Shown here piece after piece: positions 9,916 to 21,473 of a DNA stretch of 64,000 bases. Below the pieces are notes generated by a model. The model ran no database searches. It worked only from the letters and a program-made list of their open reading frames with translations, and was not told the DNA's origin. Both the position numbers and the translations under genes were made by a program. Within the stretch, counting starts at the first letter, position 1; every line of letters begins with the position of its first letter. This DNA comes from Nitzschia sp. pyKryTriq1 (Eukaryota; Bacillariophyta; Bacillariophyceae; Bacillariales; Bacillariaceae): positions 2,418,001 to 2,482,000 of the forward strand of contig OY101116.1 in NCBI GenBank assembly GCA_956465555.1, in the 5' to 3' direction.

Positions 9916-10782
9916 ATGTTCGGATATGCAAATGCTTCCTTTCAAAGACGTAGGATTGACCAGGGGATTCTGAGTGCTTCAAAATATTTCTTCTCGTCGT
10001 TGGAAAGGCCAACTGTTTTGTTTCAAGACAACCATCTTCTCGCCGTTAATAAACCCGTAGGATGGCACAGCGTCCCAAATAATCCAGGTCCAGTGTCTCC
10101 GAAATGCCTGCTTTCCGAGCTTAAACGCATGGATCTCGGTGGTGGTCGCCACAAGGACTTTTTGCTATCTCTCCATCGCCTAGACCAGCCATGCAGCGGA
10201 GTCATTTTATTTGCAAAGACCAGCAAAGCAGCAACGAGGGTGACCGCGATGTGGAAGAAAAAGCTGGTCGAGAAACAATATATTTGCGTTGTCTTACAAG
10301 ACAGGATCGAAAGTCTGCTGAAACAATCTAAAGCCACTGGTAATGATTGGCATTCGCTGGCTGGGCAAGTCTCGCCGAATTTGAAGAATCCTCGTTCCGT
10401 GAACATGCGACACATCAATGATTCTACCGGTAAATCAACGGTGTCGTCCCATAGACAGGTTTCTATTGACTGGAAATTATTCGGAGTAAACAACACGATG
10501 CCGAAGTTTCAAATGATACTAGTCAAGACGAATGATGGGTCGCGGCACATGGTTCGAGCCTTGCTCGCCAAGGTAGGTGGGTGCCCAATTCAAGGCGATT
10601 TCCGATACAATGCCGCCGCGGTTCCATTGGCTGACCAGTCGGTTGCTCTACATGCATTCCGTCTCTCGTTGGACCCAATCCTCCAACTAGGAAGCTTAAA
10701 GACTTTTGATTTTGAGGCGCCTATTCCCAAAACATGGTGGGACTTTTTTGGAATTGGCGAAGAAAGTACCGTGTTCGTCTGA
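9916..10782 (+). CDS. RluA-family pseudouridine synthase
   Basis: Single-exon protein of 288 residues. The RluA fold is clear: LFQDNHLLAVNKPVGWHSVP opens the catalytic domain, and LHRLDQPCSGVILFAKT contains the catalytic Asp of the HRLD motif, followed by KKKLVEKQYICVV. Later TNDGSRHMVRALLAKVGGCPI and GDFRYN complete the core, and ALHAFRLSLDP matches the usual C-terminal strand. These enzymes convert uridine to pseudouridine in rRNA or tRNA. There is no S4 domain. The first 35 residues (MFGYANASFQRRRIDQG onward) are basic and rich in Ser, so an organellar, most likely mitochondrial, location is possible but not proven. ATG at 9916 is the first start and lies shortly before the domain. Confidence 0.9.
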   Translation: MFGYANASFQRRRIDQGILSASKYFFSSLERPTVLFQDNHLLAVNKPVGWHSVPNNPGPVSPKCLLSELKRMDLGGGRHKDFLLSLHRLDQPCSGVILFAKTSKAATRVTAMWKKKLVEKQYICVVLQDRIESLLKQSKATGNDWHSLAGQVSPNLKNPRSVNMRHINDSTGKSTVSSHRQVSIDWKLFGVNNTMPKFQMILVKTNDGSRHMVRALLAKVGGCPIQGDFRYNAAAVPLADQSVALHAFRLSLDPILQLGSLKTFDFEAPIPKTWWDFFGIGEESTVFV

Positions 10783-11408
10783 GACATTTTGTACATTTAC
10801 TACTATTAGTGGTAGGTTGTAGAAGTCGTTCTTTTACCTATAGCTACTCCACCAGTTTGAATTTGTTATTCTTTCGACCACTGTACAGTACCGGTAGTAG
10901 AGTAGACTATCTTTAGAAATCTCTACGGGTACAGGTACCGTGGCACCGGTTACTGTCTGTACTCACCCCGTGAACTCCTTTCTTCGAGAGCGTCTGCAAA
11001 GATACTGTCTGTGTGCTCGTTACTACCTGGTATCGGTCGGGATTGTAGTCTACGTCTAGTATGTCGTAAAGCAGCGAAAAAGTGCACCATTTAGCTACTA
11101 GCTTGACGGTCGAGAGCAATGAATCATCATCTGTCTGTTGTTGCGCCGCGGGCCGGATAGACCACTACGTACATACCGGTACCAGTGTAGGGTCCCTCTG
11201 CTGTCTACTACTTCTCTCTACTATACCTTTTCTAGTAGAGAGGAGAGAGAGAGAGTAGTAGTAGAGGGCCTACCGCCCCCACGTCGTGTCTACTACGAAG
11301 TAGCACTCCGCGCACGGTTACGCAGTAGTAGTGGAGTAGAGTACGAGTATTGTATCAGTAGACTAGTAGTAGGTACCCGGTACCAGGTACGGTACCAGTA
11401 CTGGACCA

Positions 11409-11445
11409 GTGCTGGTACTCTCTCTCTCTCTCTCTCTCTCTCTAC
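11409..11445. repeat. TC dinucleotide microsatellite
   Basis: A (TC)n run between two palindrome-rich tracts; flanking words such as GTACTGGACCAGTGCTGGTAC are near-palindromic. Confidence 0.85.
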
Positions 11446-11708
11446 TAGTAGAGTAGAGTAGAGGACTCTCTACTAGCAGAGTAGAGAGACATGATCCCCC
11501 TCTACCGGTACTACTAGTAGTAGTAGAGAGGACCCCTGATCCCCCTCCGAGCTCCGAGCGCCATCGCTCGTGCCATCTTCCCTGACCCCCCCCCCCGCCC
11601 CCCGTGCCCCGTGCCCATCCATCCATCCCCATCCGCCCGCCCCTCTTCTCATACTCGTACTCACTCCTCCTCCCCTCCTCTGTTACGACAAATCCACGAT
11701 ATCGTTAT

Positions 11709-11934
11709 CCCGTGGGATCTCCATTTTGGATTCCACGGGATTTTCAACGCGCACCGGGCCAACCTCTTAGGTCATGTCCGATGACGCTCAACGGACGCGC
11801 ATCCGTTGAACTCCCGCCGAATTTCTCCCCAGACCCCTCAGCCGTCTTTTCTCAATCCCGTGGATTTCCACAAAGAATTCCACGGGATTGTGAGGTTACA
11901 TCCCACGAAATTTCATCCGAGATTCCGCGGGATG
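11709..11934. repeat. Interspersed ATCCCGTGGATT / ATTCCACGGGAT motif cluster
   Basis: At least six copies, in both orientations, of a motif centred on CCCGTGG or CCACGGG and flanked by A/T (for example GGATTCCACGGGATTTTC, ATTCCGCGGGATG). Related copies return at 12674-12730, including the perfect palindrome AAATCCCGCGGGATTT at 12693-12708. Confidence 0.7.
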
Positions 11935-12072
11935 TTGTTCTGGACTTGTCTTCTCTCTCCGTTCTCAGGGCGAAGACGCCGAATATACACCTAGAAATCA
12001 GTGCATTCCTTCAAGTCGATAGGAAGTACTAACAATAAGTAGTAGACGTGAATGAAACACTCTGGAAAACCG

Positions 12073-12365
12073 TTTTAGGGCAATGGGGCAGATCCCCTAC
12101 TGTACCTTGCGCACGATATTACGTGCTGAAGCCACGATGGGGTTAGTAGTAGTAGCAGTAGTAGTAGCAGTAGCAGTACTACTAGTAGCAGCAGCAGCAG
12201 TAGCACTACTACTACCGGTAGTAGTAGCAGTAGTAGTAGTAGTAGTAGCAGTACAGTAGTTGGGGCACCCCATTGAACCTTTGAGCGCGATATTACGTGT
12301 TGTTGACCACAATGGGGCAAGTACCCCATTGAATTTTTGCGCGCGATATTACGTGTTGTTGATCG
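12073..12365. repeat. Three-copy 56-bp tandem unit interrupted by a triplet array
   Basis: Each unit has TGGGGCA, then a GCGCGATATTACGTGTTG core. GATATTACG starts at 12115, 12289 and 12345, so units 2 and 3 are 56 bp apart. Units 1 and 2 are pushed apart by a TAG/CAG triplet array at about 12139-12258. Unit 1 is the most diverged. Confidence 0.75.
12139..12258. repeat. Imperfect TAG/CAG trinucleotide array
   Basis: About 120 bp of alternating TAG, CAG and CTA triplets, with internal strand switches (GTAGTAG then CTACTAC), lying exactly between units 1 and 2 of the 56-bp repeat. Confidence 0.85.
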
Positions 12366-12391
12366 GGACACAGGCACGGATATTTATGTTC

Positions 12392-12652
12392 ATACGTAAT
12401 AGAGGATAGTTCAAACCAAATGTATAAGCATACGTAAAAATTTGACGGCCATGGCACGTAGGACTCGTTATGCGCGGAGCAGATAATTCCATGCTCGGTC
12501 CCGAATGCTGCCGTATTGCTTTGCGTTACTTTGAAGATACAACCCTCAATCTTCAAGGGACTACCACGGACACGTTGGTTGGGTTGGATGTTCAATAGAC
12601 AAATTTGTCCCAGTCGAAGGGGAGGCAACGTGTCATCATACCTCTTCTTCAT
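12392..12652 (-). other. Coding-like relic, unidentified, possibly from a mobile element
   Basis: From an ATG at 12652 the minus strand reads as ordinary protein: MKKRYDDTLPPLRLGQICLL, then LKIEGCIFKVTQSNTAAF and GTEHGIICSAHNESYVPWP. The pattern of strands with a final -GI-- segment resembles small C-terminal domains seen in some transposase-like proteins, but this is only a resemblance. It lies inside the repeat-rich region and has no identifiable partner domain. Confidence 0.3.
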
Positions 12653-13169
12653 GGTTTTGGCTTGGGGATTTCGATTTCGTGGATTCAAAGTAAAATCCCG
12701 CGGGATTTCGAATTTCGCGGGATTGTCGTAACACCTCTCGGTCCCACTGTACAGCACACGTACCAGTACTGCACTTGTACTGTACCCGTACGTGCGAGTA
12801 TACATGCAGGCAAGAAACGCTCTATGTATGTTGTTGTCGCACAATCGAAAAACAACCAATCGAAAGCAACCAGCCGTCTGACGTTTCCACCGGGCGTTAA
12901 TTAAAAAAACTGACGGTCGGGTTCGTTTTGACTTTTTGCGCCACGTACCACGTGGTTTCGCAATTCTGCGGGCCATACCGGTACTACTTGATGCTGCTGC
13001 AGGAAAAGCGAAATAATGCTAAAATAAATGATGCGAAACCTGCGATCGATGAGATGACGCCCACTTTTTGATGACACGAACACGACACTACTATAATAGT
13101 AGATTACCACAACACACAACACACAACAAGACACGACGGTCTCTCCCGTTCTCACTGAACTCAAGAAAC

Positions 13170-14405
13170 ATGGCAATTTCATCATACAAGCATTCTGAGG
13201 CTACGAGTTGGCTTACTAAGGCATGCCAATTATTAAAAGAGGATCGATGGCCGCCTGAAATGCCATTGCACTTCGATGGATCGGACTTCAAGGAAGAAAG
13301 TAGAGACGAGGCTGCTCTCGTTTTCTTTGATGCGATCTGGGGCTGGGGGAAAGCCAAAACCATCAGCCTGAAAAATATTAGATTGAGCCTCAGGGGCAAA
13401 GAAAAGCTTGGATCTGCACTGGACGCGAATCCCTTTTTGGACAATTTATCATTGGTGAAAGTCTCGAGCGATGATGGTCGTATGGAATTCTTGTCGAGAT
13501 CGTTGTTTTCCGGAAACAAGAGCATTAAGGAATTGACCATCGACAGTTGCCAAATAAGAAGGCAAGACTATCACTTTATGCGACGAATCTTGGGCGTTGG
13601 ACATTTGCAAGTTCTCAAGCTACGCAACCTTGATGATGTGATACCGACGATTTCTCCATATCTTGCACATTCCTCCCTGAAGATGTTGGGTATCAGCGGA
13701 TGTCGTGCAAATCAAGAAAGTCTTGTTGAAATGTTACGGAGCATTACCTTGAACACAAATATAAAGTCGCTGGTTTTGCAGGATTGTGGAATTGGATCTT
13801 CGGTCAAGAAGGAACTTAATGATCTGCTTTCAAACAACTCAACGCTGCAGTCCGTTGATCTTCGCGAGAACAACATATATGAAGAAACAATAGCTTTACT
13901 GGCAAAGGGTGGCCTACGACACAACAATTCGATACAGACACTAATACTGTCGCAGAACCCTATCGGTGATGATGGTGCCTCTTCGATAGCAGAGATGCTG
14001 GCTTTGAATCCAACCATTGAGTCTCTTGGTCTGATTGACTGTGAAATTTGGGGGCGTGGGTGCATGTCGTTGGCATCCGGTCTGGCTTCCATGAAGGGAC
14101 TGAAAGAGCTCTTTGTCGATGGCGATATGGAAGACTTTGCTCATGTTGTTCTACAGTCTCTTGAATCCAATATGTCCTTGCATCATCTTTGGACGGACAG
14201 AACCACGTACCTGATTCACAGGGATCGCACGTGGAGACAGGTCGAATTTTTCCTTCGTCTGAACCGTGCCAAGCGGCGGATATTAGTCGAGCCAAGTGTG
14301 CCCGTCTCGTTGTGGCCAATCGTGCTAGAAGGGGTCAGTGGCGACCCTCGCTTGATTTACCACCTTCTTCGACAGAAACCCGAGTTGATATCTACAAAAA
14401 ATTAG
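13170..14405 (+). CDS. Leucine-rich repeat protein (RNI/NLRC3-like repeats)
   Basis: Single exon; ATG at 13170 gives 411 residues (MAISSYKHSE). An in-frame ATG at 13071 would add 33 residues of low-complexity sequence and is less likely. The N-terminal 90 residues are unassigned. From about residue 100 the chain shows ribonuclease-inhibitor-like LRRs of roughly 28 residues: LDNLSLVKV, IKELTIDSCQI, LQVLKLRNLDD, LKMLGISGCRA, IKSLVLQDCGIGSSVKKELN, LQSVDLRENNIYEETIALLA, IQTLILSQNPIGDDGASSIA, IESLGLIDCEIWGRGCMSLA. Such repeats bind other proteins; nothing in the sequence tells the partner. The C-terminal 80 residues (WRQVEFFLRLNRAKRRIL, then LWPIVLEGVSGDPRLIYHLL) recall the conserved tail I associate with diatom LRR proteins. 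There is no transmembrane segment or kinase domain. Confidence 0.8.
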   Translation: MAISSYKHSEATSWLTKACQLLKEDRWPPEMPLHFDGSDFKEESRDEAALVFFDAIWGWGKAKTISLKNIRLSLRGKEKLGSALDANPFLDNLSLVKVSSDDGRMEFLSRSLFSGNKSIKELTIDSCQIRRQDYHFMRRILGVGHLQVLKLRNLDDVIPTISPYLAHSSLKMLGISGCRANQESLVEMLRSITLNTNIKSLVLQDCGIGSSVKKELNDLLSNNSTLQSVDLRENNIYEETIALLAKGGLRHNNSIQTLILSQNPIGDDGASSIAEMLALNPTIESLGLIDCEIWGRGCMSLASGLASMKGLKELFVDGDMEDFAHVVLQSLESNMSLHHLWTDRTTYLIHRDRTWRQVEFFLRLNRAKRRILVEPSVPVSLWPIVLEGVSGDPRLIYHLLRQKPELISTKN

Positions 14406-14537
14406 CTATCATGACAAAGCTAGGGGGAATACAATTTTAATGAATCTTTTGAAAAATCTATCTCAGTAGAAGAAGTGTGCAGTATGGTATGCGAAGAGGG
14501 TGGAGAATCTCACAATCCACCTATAGATTTACCCTGC

Positions 14538-15611
14538 TTAGTCCGAAAACGGAATGCCTGCCGCCGCCAATCGTTCTTCGTAAGATTTTTGTGGATTTTG
14601 CGATGAGGATGATTCAGATTTCTCCTCTTCGGCCTCTTCTTCCAAGGCCACGACGTTTGTCACTTCCGGGATGTAATGCATCAACATATTTTCCACTCCC
14701 TGCTTTAGTGTCACACTCGAACTAGGACAGCCAACGCAACTCCCGGCCAATTGCACTGTCACGATACCCGTTTCTTCTTCAAATCCAATATACCGAATAT
14801 CCCCGCCGTCTTCTTGGACAGCTGGTCTTATACGCGCCTCGATCAATTCCTTAATCATGGCGACTACCTCGTCGTCATCGTCCAGGATGGTGGTATCGCT
14901 AATGATAGGTTCGTCCACCATAACGGGCTGGTTGCTATCGAAAAAGTCCATCAACGTTGAAAAGATATCTGGTCGCATGAGTTTCCTGTAGAAGAAAGAA
15001 TGAAAAACAAACATACAAAGAAACAAACAAACAAACAAACGCTGAATGAGATTTGGTTTCTGGCCTGTACGAACCAACGCATACGTACAACAGGCAACAT
15101 TGGAGTTGGGAGAAAAGAAAGAAATCACTTGTACTCGTACTCACCAGTGATGCTCCGCATACTTGGTGATAGTGACAAAATCAAATCCCAGGTAGACAGC
15201 TTTGACTCCATCGATTTTGAATAATTGTGTGGCAAGTGGGGATTTGAGGATGTCCTCCATGGAATCGGTTTTGCTGACAAAGAATCCAGTGCCATCCTCA
15301 TTTTCCAAAACGATGCGGCCAGATGGCACGAATTTGATGGATTCTGGGTTGGGTGTGTTTTCTGTTTGAATAAAGACTGTTCTAACTTGTTGCTGCCTTT
15401 GTTGCTTCTGAGATTGTGTGAGACAGGAAGTTGACATAACATTTCCATTGGCCGCCGCTGCCAGATGGTGCATCGAACGAGTCATCAGCAGCGCAGGCGA
15501 AGTAGAACCTTTCGAAATTGGAGCACTACGTGTACCCGCTCCTACTAGTCGGTTGCATCGAGCGCCAACGGCTCCGGCTTTTGTTGCGAGAGTTCTCAAT
15601 GATGTGTACAT
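14538..15611 (-). CDS. NFU1: NFU1-type iron-sulfur cluster scaffold, mitochondrial, two exons
   Basis: Exons 15611-15145 and 14985-14538, joined over a 159-bp GT-AG intron inside a Trp codon; the product is 304 residues. NFU1 carries Fe-S clusters to mitochondrial targets such as lipoate synthase. Residues 1-75 are basic, Ser/Ala/Thr-rich and lack acidic residues, as expected of a mitochondrial presequence. The NFU N-terminal domain follows ([45 protein letters not shown]), then [16 protein letters not shown]. The C-terminal NifU domain contains [30 protein letters not shown] and the cluster-binding [19 protein letters not shown]. An acidic Ser-rich tail ends at [15 protein letters not shown]. 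The family length and order are complete. It is divergent to TRAPPC11. Confidence 0.95.
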
Positions 15612-16270
15612 GATGCTTGATAATGTTCTAATGAGACGAAACGAAGATAGGTCCTCGTGCGTCGAGTTTGAAAGAGGATCGAGAATAGTACCGGTAGTCG
15701 ATGAGGATGATAATGAGATGACGATGGACGATGATCATCATTCGTGTGTTCTCAGTGTTGCGTTTGTTTTCTCGTGCTCTTTTCTTCTCTCCGCGCTCCG
15801 CGTCGTCGTCGGTTTGCGGGTTTCCTTCGCGCTCTTTTGACAGCGCACATACGGCCAGGCAGGCAGTGGAGTTTCAGAAAGAAGCTGACGTCATCGTTTT
15901 CTTGTGTTCGTTTTAAAATAAAATAATTGTTTAGTTGGTTCGTGAAAAAGTAAAGTGTCCGTCTATGGACGACTCTGCGCCGTCGCATTTTTATTTCTCG
16001 CCCGCGGCTTACGAGTGGGAGTACCGGTACCGGTACGAACGGTACCAGTACAGTAGACGACGACGACGACGACTCGCGAGACTACACGTACGGTACAGTA
16101 CCAGTACTGGACCCGTAGAGACTAGTCTATTGTTACAAACGAAGAACGAAGCATTTGCTTTCATTGACGTTTCCGTCTTCATTTCAAGTTCCACCCAGTT
16201 GATTGTCGAGCCGTTCATTCGTACACTAATACCAGTACTGAAACGAGTATTTCAATAGTGAAGGTGAAAG
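15612..16270. promoter_or_regulatory. Divergent gap between NFU1 and TRAPPC11
   Basis: Should contain both promoters. No conserved element is identified; 16018-16110 is dense in GTAC/CCGG palindromic words and a GAC triplet run. Confidence 0.4.
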
Positions 16271-19200
16271 ATGGAGAGCTACCCAGGGGAGCTGCTGGTG
16301 GGTGTCTCTCCCTTGGTGTTTTGCGTCGATGCGACGCTGGCTTCCAACAACAACAACAAGAAGACGGCGGCAAGTCGTATTGGTCAAAATGGTGACGACG
16401 AGGATCCATCCGGTACTGCTGCTGCCGTTCATTCTCGCAGTCAATTCGATCGCTTTCTCGATGCCATGGCGGCTTCGTTACTCGACGGGCCCGACGGTGG
16501 CGATCGTCTCTACTATAGCAGCAGCAATCCAAATGATCAACTGTCCCCGAACGGTGGGCGGCGGCGTACCGTAGACGATGGAGTGTTGGGATTGTTTCGT
16601 GGAGATGAAGGAGAGCTCGATTCGGATCAAGAAGATGGCATCATTCTGGGCGGTGGAGATATAAGTTTTGGTGGCGAGGGCGGCGGCGGTGGTGACATTA
16701 TGGATCCCAAGCGAACGAGATCTTTTGGGTTTCGCATGGGCGGTCCGGGTGGTGGAAATCGAAATAATAATAGTAATAATAATGCGGCGACACTGAGAGG
16801 GGCGCCCAGCAAAGATGGAAGCATTGCTGGTGGAGTCAGCACGTCGTTTGCCAGAGCCTTGCAGGAGGGGCAAGGCTTCTTTCAAAGGGCGCGGATCGTA
16901 TCCATAAGCAGTCGACATGGATTCCCCCCTTCGAAAGATCCAACCGGTGACGACAACCGAATCAAGGATTTCTTCCTTGGCAAGACACTTCGGACGGGAA
17001 GGATCTTGGCGGCTACTAAGAGACGACCCATCGATGGCATACTGCCGAGCGGGTGGTTGGAGAAGCATGCGGCGGCACTTCCTAGCGTGATCATTGTTGT
17101 CGTGCAAGTTGGCAGTCACGCACAGCAAGCCGAGCAAAATTCCCTACTGGACGAGACTATGAAGAGTTTGCAAATGTCCCTTGCGAGCAAGCGCGAATGT
17201 ACTATTCGAGTTGTTGGGCTAGTACAAGAGGGAATCAGCACTTCTATGGCTCAAGAATGGAAGCAAAAGATGAGCGAAACCCTTGAAAGTCAACCGCCGT
17301 TAACATTATTGGACGTCGCCGCCCTTCAACAAGATGCTGCGCCGTCGATGACCTTGGAAATTCTGCACAAAGCTGTACATGATGCTTCCTTTCGGTACTA
17401 TATGACCCAGGCCCGTAGAACCAAACACAAGCTACTCGAGTTGGGACCTGCTCGAGAAACGCCGCTGTTGTTACCTCTATGCATTCGATATTGTTTCAAA
17501 GCTGCCATGTTCTACGAATTTCAGTGGAACCCCGAAAAATCACTAAAGTACATGGCGGAAGCGTACCGTCATGTTGAGACCTACTACCGGTATCTCTTGC
17601 AGCAACGGGAGATTGCTAACGGCTCGGACGAGGGAGGAGCTCAAGCAGTGGCGCTGAATGCTCCCAAAATTCGCCTTTCAAATCATGGCAGCAGTTCTGC
17701 GACCGAGGATGAGTCTGCGGGAGTGGAGATGTTGCTTCAAAGTGAAGACGATGTGACCAATCTACTTCTTAACCCTCCCGCTGTTCCAGATGACATGGTT
17801 CACCAGTGTAGAGTCATTGCAGACTGGCTTAATTTCAAGATTCTTCAGTCGAGCCTTACGAGTAATACAGAAGGGGGCTTGCTGGCTGCCTCGGCGCAGT
17901 TACAAAAGCATATCCAAGCCTTTTGCAATCCCCTCCGAAGCTTTGTTTGCAGTCCCGATCATGCCTACATGGATTGGGCGTTTGTGGCGCACCAACGCAT
18001 GGTTGCCAGCCAGCTATTGGAACGTCACCCACCCAGAGCTCTCGGAGAATTGGGCAATGGCAATGATGAAGTCATTTTGCGATGTTCGCCATGGAAATCG
18101 TACGAGGCCACCGCAGAGGCATTTCTGCGATTGGGAGCTGAGGTAAAGAAAGCTGCCAACTCGAGTCAAATGGTCAAAACTGTCGGGGATGACATGCGAT
18201 CGAGATATGTTGGAGGTCTCGATAAAGATGGCTACCAACCAAAATTGCGAGAAGAACTAAAGGTCAACCATCGAGAGCTTGCGCTGGACTGCCTTCGTCG
18301 TGCGATTTCGTTCTACGAGCGAGATACTCAAAAGCGTGAACAGGAAGACGGAGATGCTGTCTTGTCGTTTGGTCGCTCGGGAACACGTAGCTATTACCTA
18401 GCTGGTGGTACTCTCGTCGGGCTGGAGCGATATGCCGAGGCAGCCTCGTTTCTAGAAAAGGCGGTAAAATTGGCGAAGGGCTGGAAAGGACTCGAATTGA
18501 CAGCTCGGCGGATGCTCATCAAATGCTACGAGAAGCAGCTACCTGCCGAGTCCTTGGACAGTAGCCAAGCGCTGGCTTCCATCTTGCTTGACTCGTATTT
18601 CAATGCTGAGATGTCGAACATAGACTTACGGCGCGCACTCCAGAATTTCGCTTCCGCTTCCAACACTGGAACGATCAAATGGCATCGCGAATGCTCCGAT
18701 GAAGAGGACAAATCACTCCCTTTTTCGTTCACATTGACTTTTCCTGGCAGGACACACGCGACTGCGGGCGATGCCGTCGAAGCCAGCCTGCGCATCAAAT
18801 CAAATCTTGACTATGGGGTGCATGTGGATTCTGCGACATTGCTCACTCTGGCAGGGAAAATATCTGTTCCTTCTTCTGATCTTTTGGGTGCAAAGAATGC
18901 CAACGAAGGGGTTGGAGGTGGTATTATTGTTCAGGCAAAGTCCACAATTTGGCTTTCTACGTCTATTAAACTACCTAAAGATTTAGATAAGATCGCCAGC
19001 GATGAATCTGGGAACGGTGGGGAAAACAAAGGAGTACCCGGTAAGGGATCCTTCTCGAAAAGTGCTCGGCCGCGGACGGCTGGACTAACTGCAGCTGGTG
19101 AGTCCTTACGTGCCAGAGGGCGACACCGGACTTTAAAAGACAAACGCTAACAATACCCTTGACTTATTTGCAGGCGGTGCTCGGTTTGCATCTGAAGAAG

Positions 19201-21181
19201 CTTTTGGAGACGCCGAATCACGTTCTGGCAAGAACCAGTGGAGTCTGAAGTGCCTTGGTGGTAAGCCACTTCGCTGCGATGGGCTTTGCATAATATTCTA
19301 CCCAGTCCAGTCTGCTGCAACTGAGGGTGACAGCATTCGCATAGAGCTGGTCATTGAAAAGAATCACGCCGTGACAGAAGCGACGATCAAGCGCACTCCG
19401 TTCGAGGAGGAAAATTATATTGCGTCATCGTGGATGCGCCCCCTGGACCTTCCCTTGAATTCGGGACCCAGATGCCTACGCGTTTTGCCGCCACTTGCAG
19501 ATATGATCATCACTAACATCACAGAGACCTTTACAAACGGAAAGGTATTGGAAGGGACTGTCAACCGAGTTTTGCTTCGACTCAAAGCGGGGTGCCAAGA
19601 AAACTGTAGCGATGTTGCCATTCGCGTTGCGTGCTCCAGCGTTCTTGTATCGGCCACTGGAGATTCAACAAGAATATCGTCAGACTCAGTCGACGAGGAG
19701 GAAGCGATTTCGGTTGTAGATCCTTCGCATCCCCATGTCAGGACGCCTGTGTTAGTAAAGGCAGACAAGGACGCGCCTGCTCAGATGATAAGGTATGGCT
19801 ACGAAATCCCCAAAGGGTGGACACTTGTCGGCGAAGATGGCCGTGGCGCAGCTGGCGATGACTACTATCCAGTCATCGAGTCGTTGAGAAGTGGAGAACA
19901 GACGTATGCAGTCTTCGACATTTTCAGGCCGTCTCCTCCAGTGACGAGAATCGCCGGAGTGTTTCAGCCTGGAGAAGATGAAGAGGGGCTGGCGTATGAA
20001 CATTCGATGTGTCAGAGCGACATTGAGATCTCCATTCGATACAACCAGAAACGATCGTTACAGAAACAGAAAACTATGACAGCAAAGCAGCGTGGTCGAA
20101 GGAAAGGAGACGATGAGTCCCCACCCTCCGATGAAAATGAGTCGGACCTAGTTTTTCTGACTCAAACGGCGTCCGTCGTATGGAGCCAACCCATATCGAC
20201 GACTTTTTCACCAGGCCTGAAAACGACACAGCCGTGTGGAAATAGGCATCCCACGAATACAGTACCCGATTCCAACAGTAGAAGGAACCCAGTTGCGCCG
20301 ATGATGGAAGCAGAAATGGTCTTGGTGGACGGGGAGCGTGTTACGACGAAGTGCACCCTGGAAGCCGCTGCCTCTGCGGACGGGCTGTTGACGGACGTCG
20401 AGGAGATCAAGTTTGAGGTAAGATCACCACCTACACGTCCACGTGTATCGCTTTTCTTCACTGACTTCTAAACTTTTGCGTATTGTAGGACACTCAGGAA
20501 GAGAACGCCCCGTGTACGTTCACGCTATTGAGTGGGAAGGATGAATCAGGTTTACTGTACAAAGCTCGCCCTGACGATCCTTGTCGGAAGCTGATTCTAG
20601 GATCAAAGTTCTCCCTCGCTTGGACCAGTGAAGTCAACATGAAGAGCAATTATCTGAAGGGCAGCGTATCCGCATCTCTAGGTGTTCTATCGATTGGTTG
20701 GTCACCTAATCCTTTAGAAGTTCCCGACGAGGTTAGAGAAAGTGGATACTCTGGATCGTCCATGCATGGCCCTCTCCGTCTGGACAGTCCTTCAACTTGC
20801 CGTTTCATGGGCCCGCCTTGTTACATCGAGAATGCTCCGTTCGAGACCATGATGGATAGGCTTCCAGATTATCTGGAGGTGGCAACCCCTTTTGAAATAA
20901 CTTATCACATCAAGAACAAGACGGCATTTGACCAAAAGCTAAATGTATCATTGAAAGAGGAACAAGGGGCGAACGACTCTCTTGGCTTCTTGGTCGCCGG
21001 GCTTGTAGTGGGTGAAATCTCACTTGGGCCGTTTGAGTCGCACACGCTGTCGTATTCGGCCGTCGCAACAAGGACCGGGAAGATTCATGCTCCGCAACTT
21101 TGCGTCTCGAGTCATCGATACAACACATGGCTGATTCAAGAATCACAAGATGAAAATCGAACGTTGTTCGTTGCACCATAG
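16271..21181 (+). CDS. TRAPPC11: TRAPPC11 (foie gras), trafficking complex subunit, three exons
   Basis: Exons 16271-19097, 19174-20417, 20489-21181 with introns of 76 and 71 bp (GT-AG); the product is 1587 residues. TRAPPC11 belongs to the TRAPP III tethering complex in ER-Golgi traffic and autophagy. The N-terminal part fits the family: FFLGKTLRTGRILAATKRR, LPSGWLEKHAAALPSVIIVV, then the foie gras domain with LLLPLCIRYCFKAAMFYEFQ and SLKYMAEAYRHVETYYRYLL. Helical repeats follow (GGTLVGLERYAEAASFLEKA), then beta-rich Gryzun-like domains (FTLTFPGRTHATAGDAVEAS, KVLEGTVNRVLLRLKAG) and a C-terminal segment ending LVVGEISLGPFESHTLSYSA. It is longer than the animal protein (about 1130 residues), mainly from Gly/Asn/Asp-rich insertions in the first 200 residues and near residues 450-500. 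Confidence 0.9.
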
Positions 21182-21473
21182 GTATCCGTACATAAACCTT
21201 GCTACGAGCGTCTTTAAGTTCAACTACTGTAGAGATTACCCTTCAGTCTACTCTCTAGCTAGATTCAAAGAAAGAATAGGTAGGGCTGGCTCGCAGTAGG
21301 AATCTTGTTTTCGACGGACCTCCCAGACCACTACTAGCGTTTCCGATATGATCTCCGCTAAGATGGAAATCCTTGCCGAACGAGGAAATGGTACAAGTAC
21401 CCTATTGCACTTAGCTTTGCAGACCTTCACCAAAATAGTTGACCAGACACTGCGATCATGTCTGAGTACACTC

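Larger units (their letters stand above)
10783..13169. other. Repeat-rich intergenic region (2.4 kb)
   Basis: No complete gene is supported. From 10880 to 11560 the sequence is almost entirely short palindromic words (TACCGGTA, GGTACC, CTACTAGTAG) plus a TC dinucleotide run near 11410-11444 and GAG/TAG tracts. From 11690 to 12730 come the ATCCCG-type motif family, a three-unit 56-bp repeat split by a triplet array, and a coding-like minus-strand stretch, each listed separately. Confidence 0.6.

Noticed and set aside
16478-17137. 219-codon minus-strand frame
   Set aside because: Antisense to the low-complexity start of TRAPPC11, which has clear family motifs on the plus strand.
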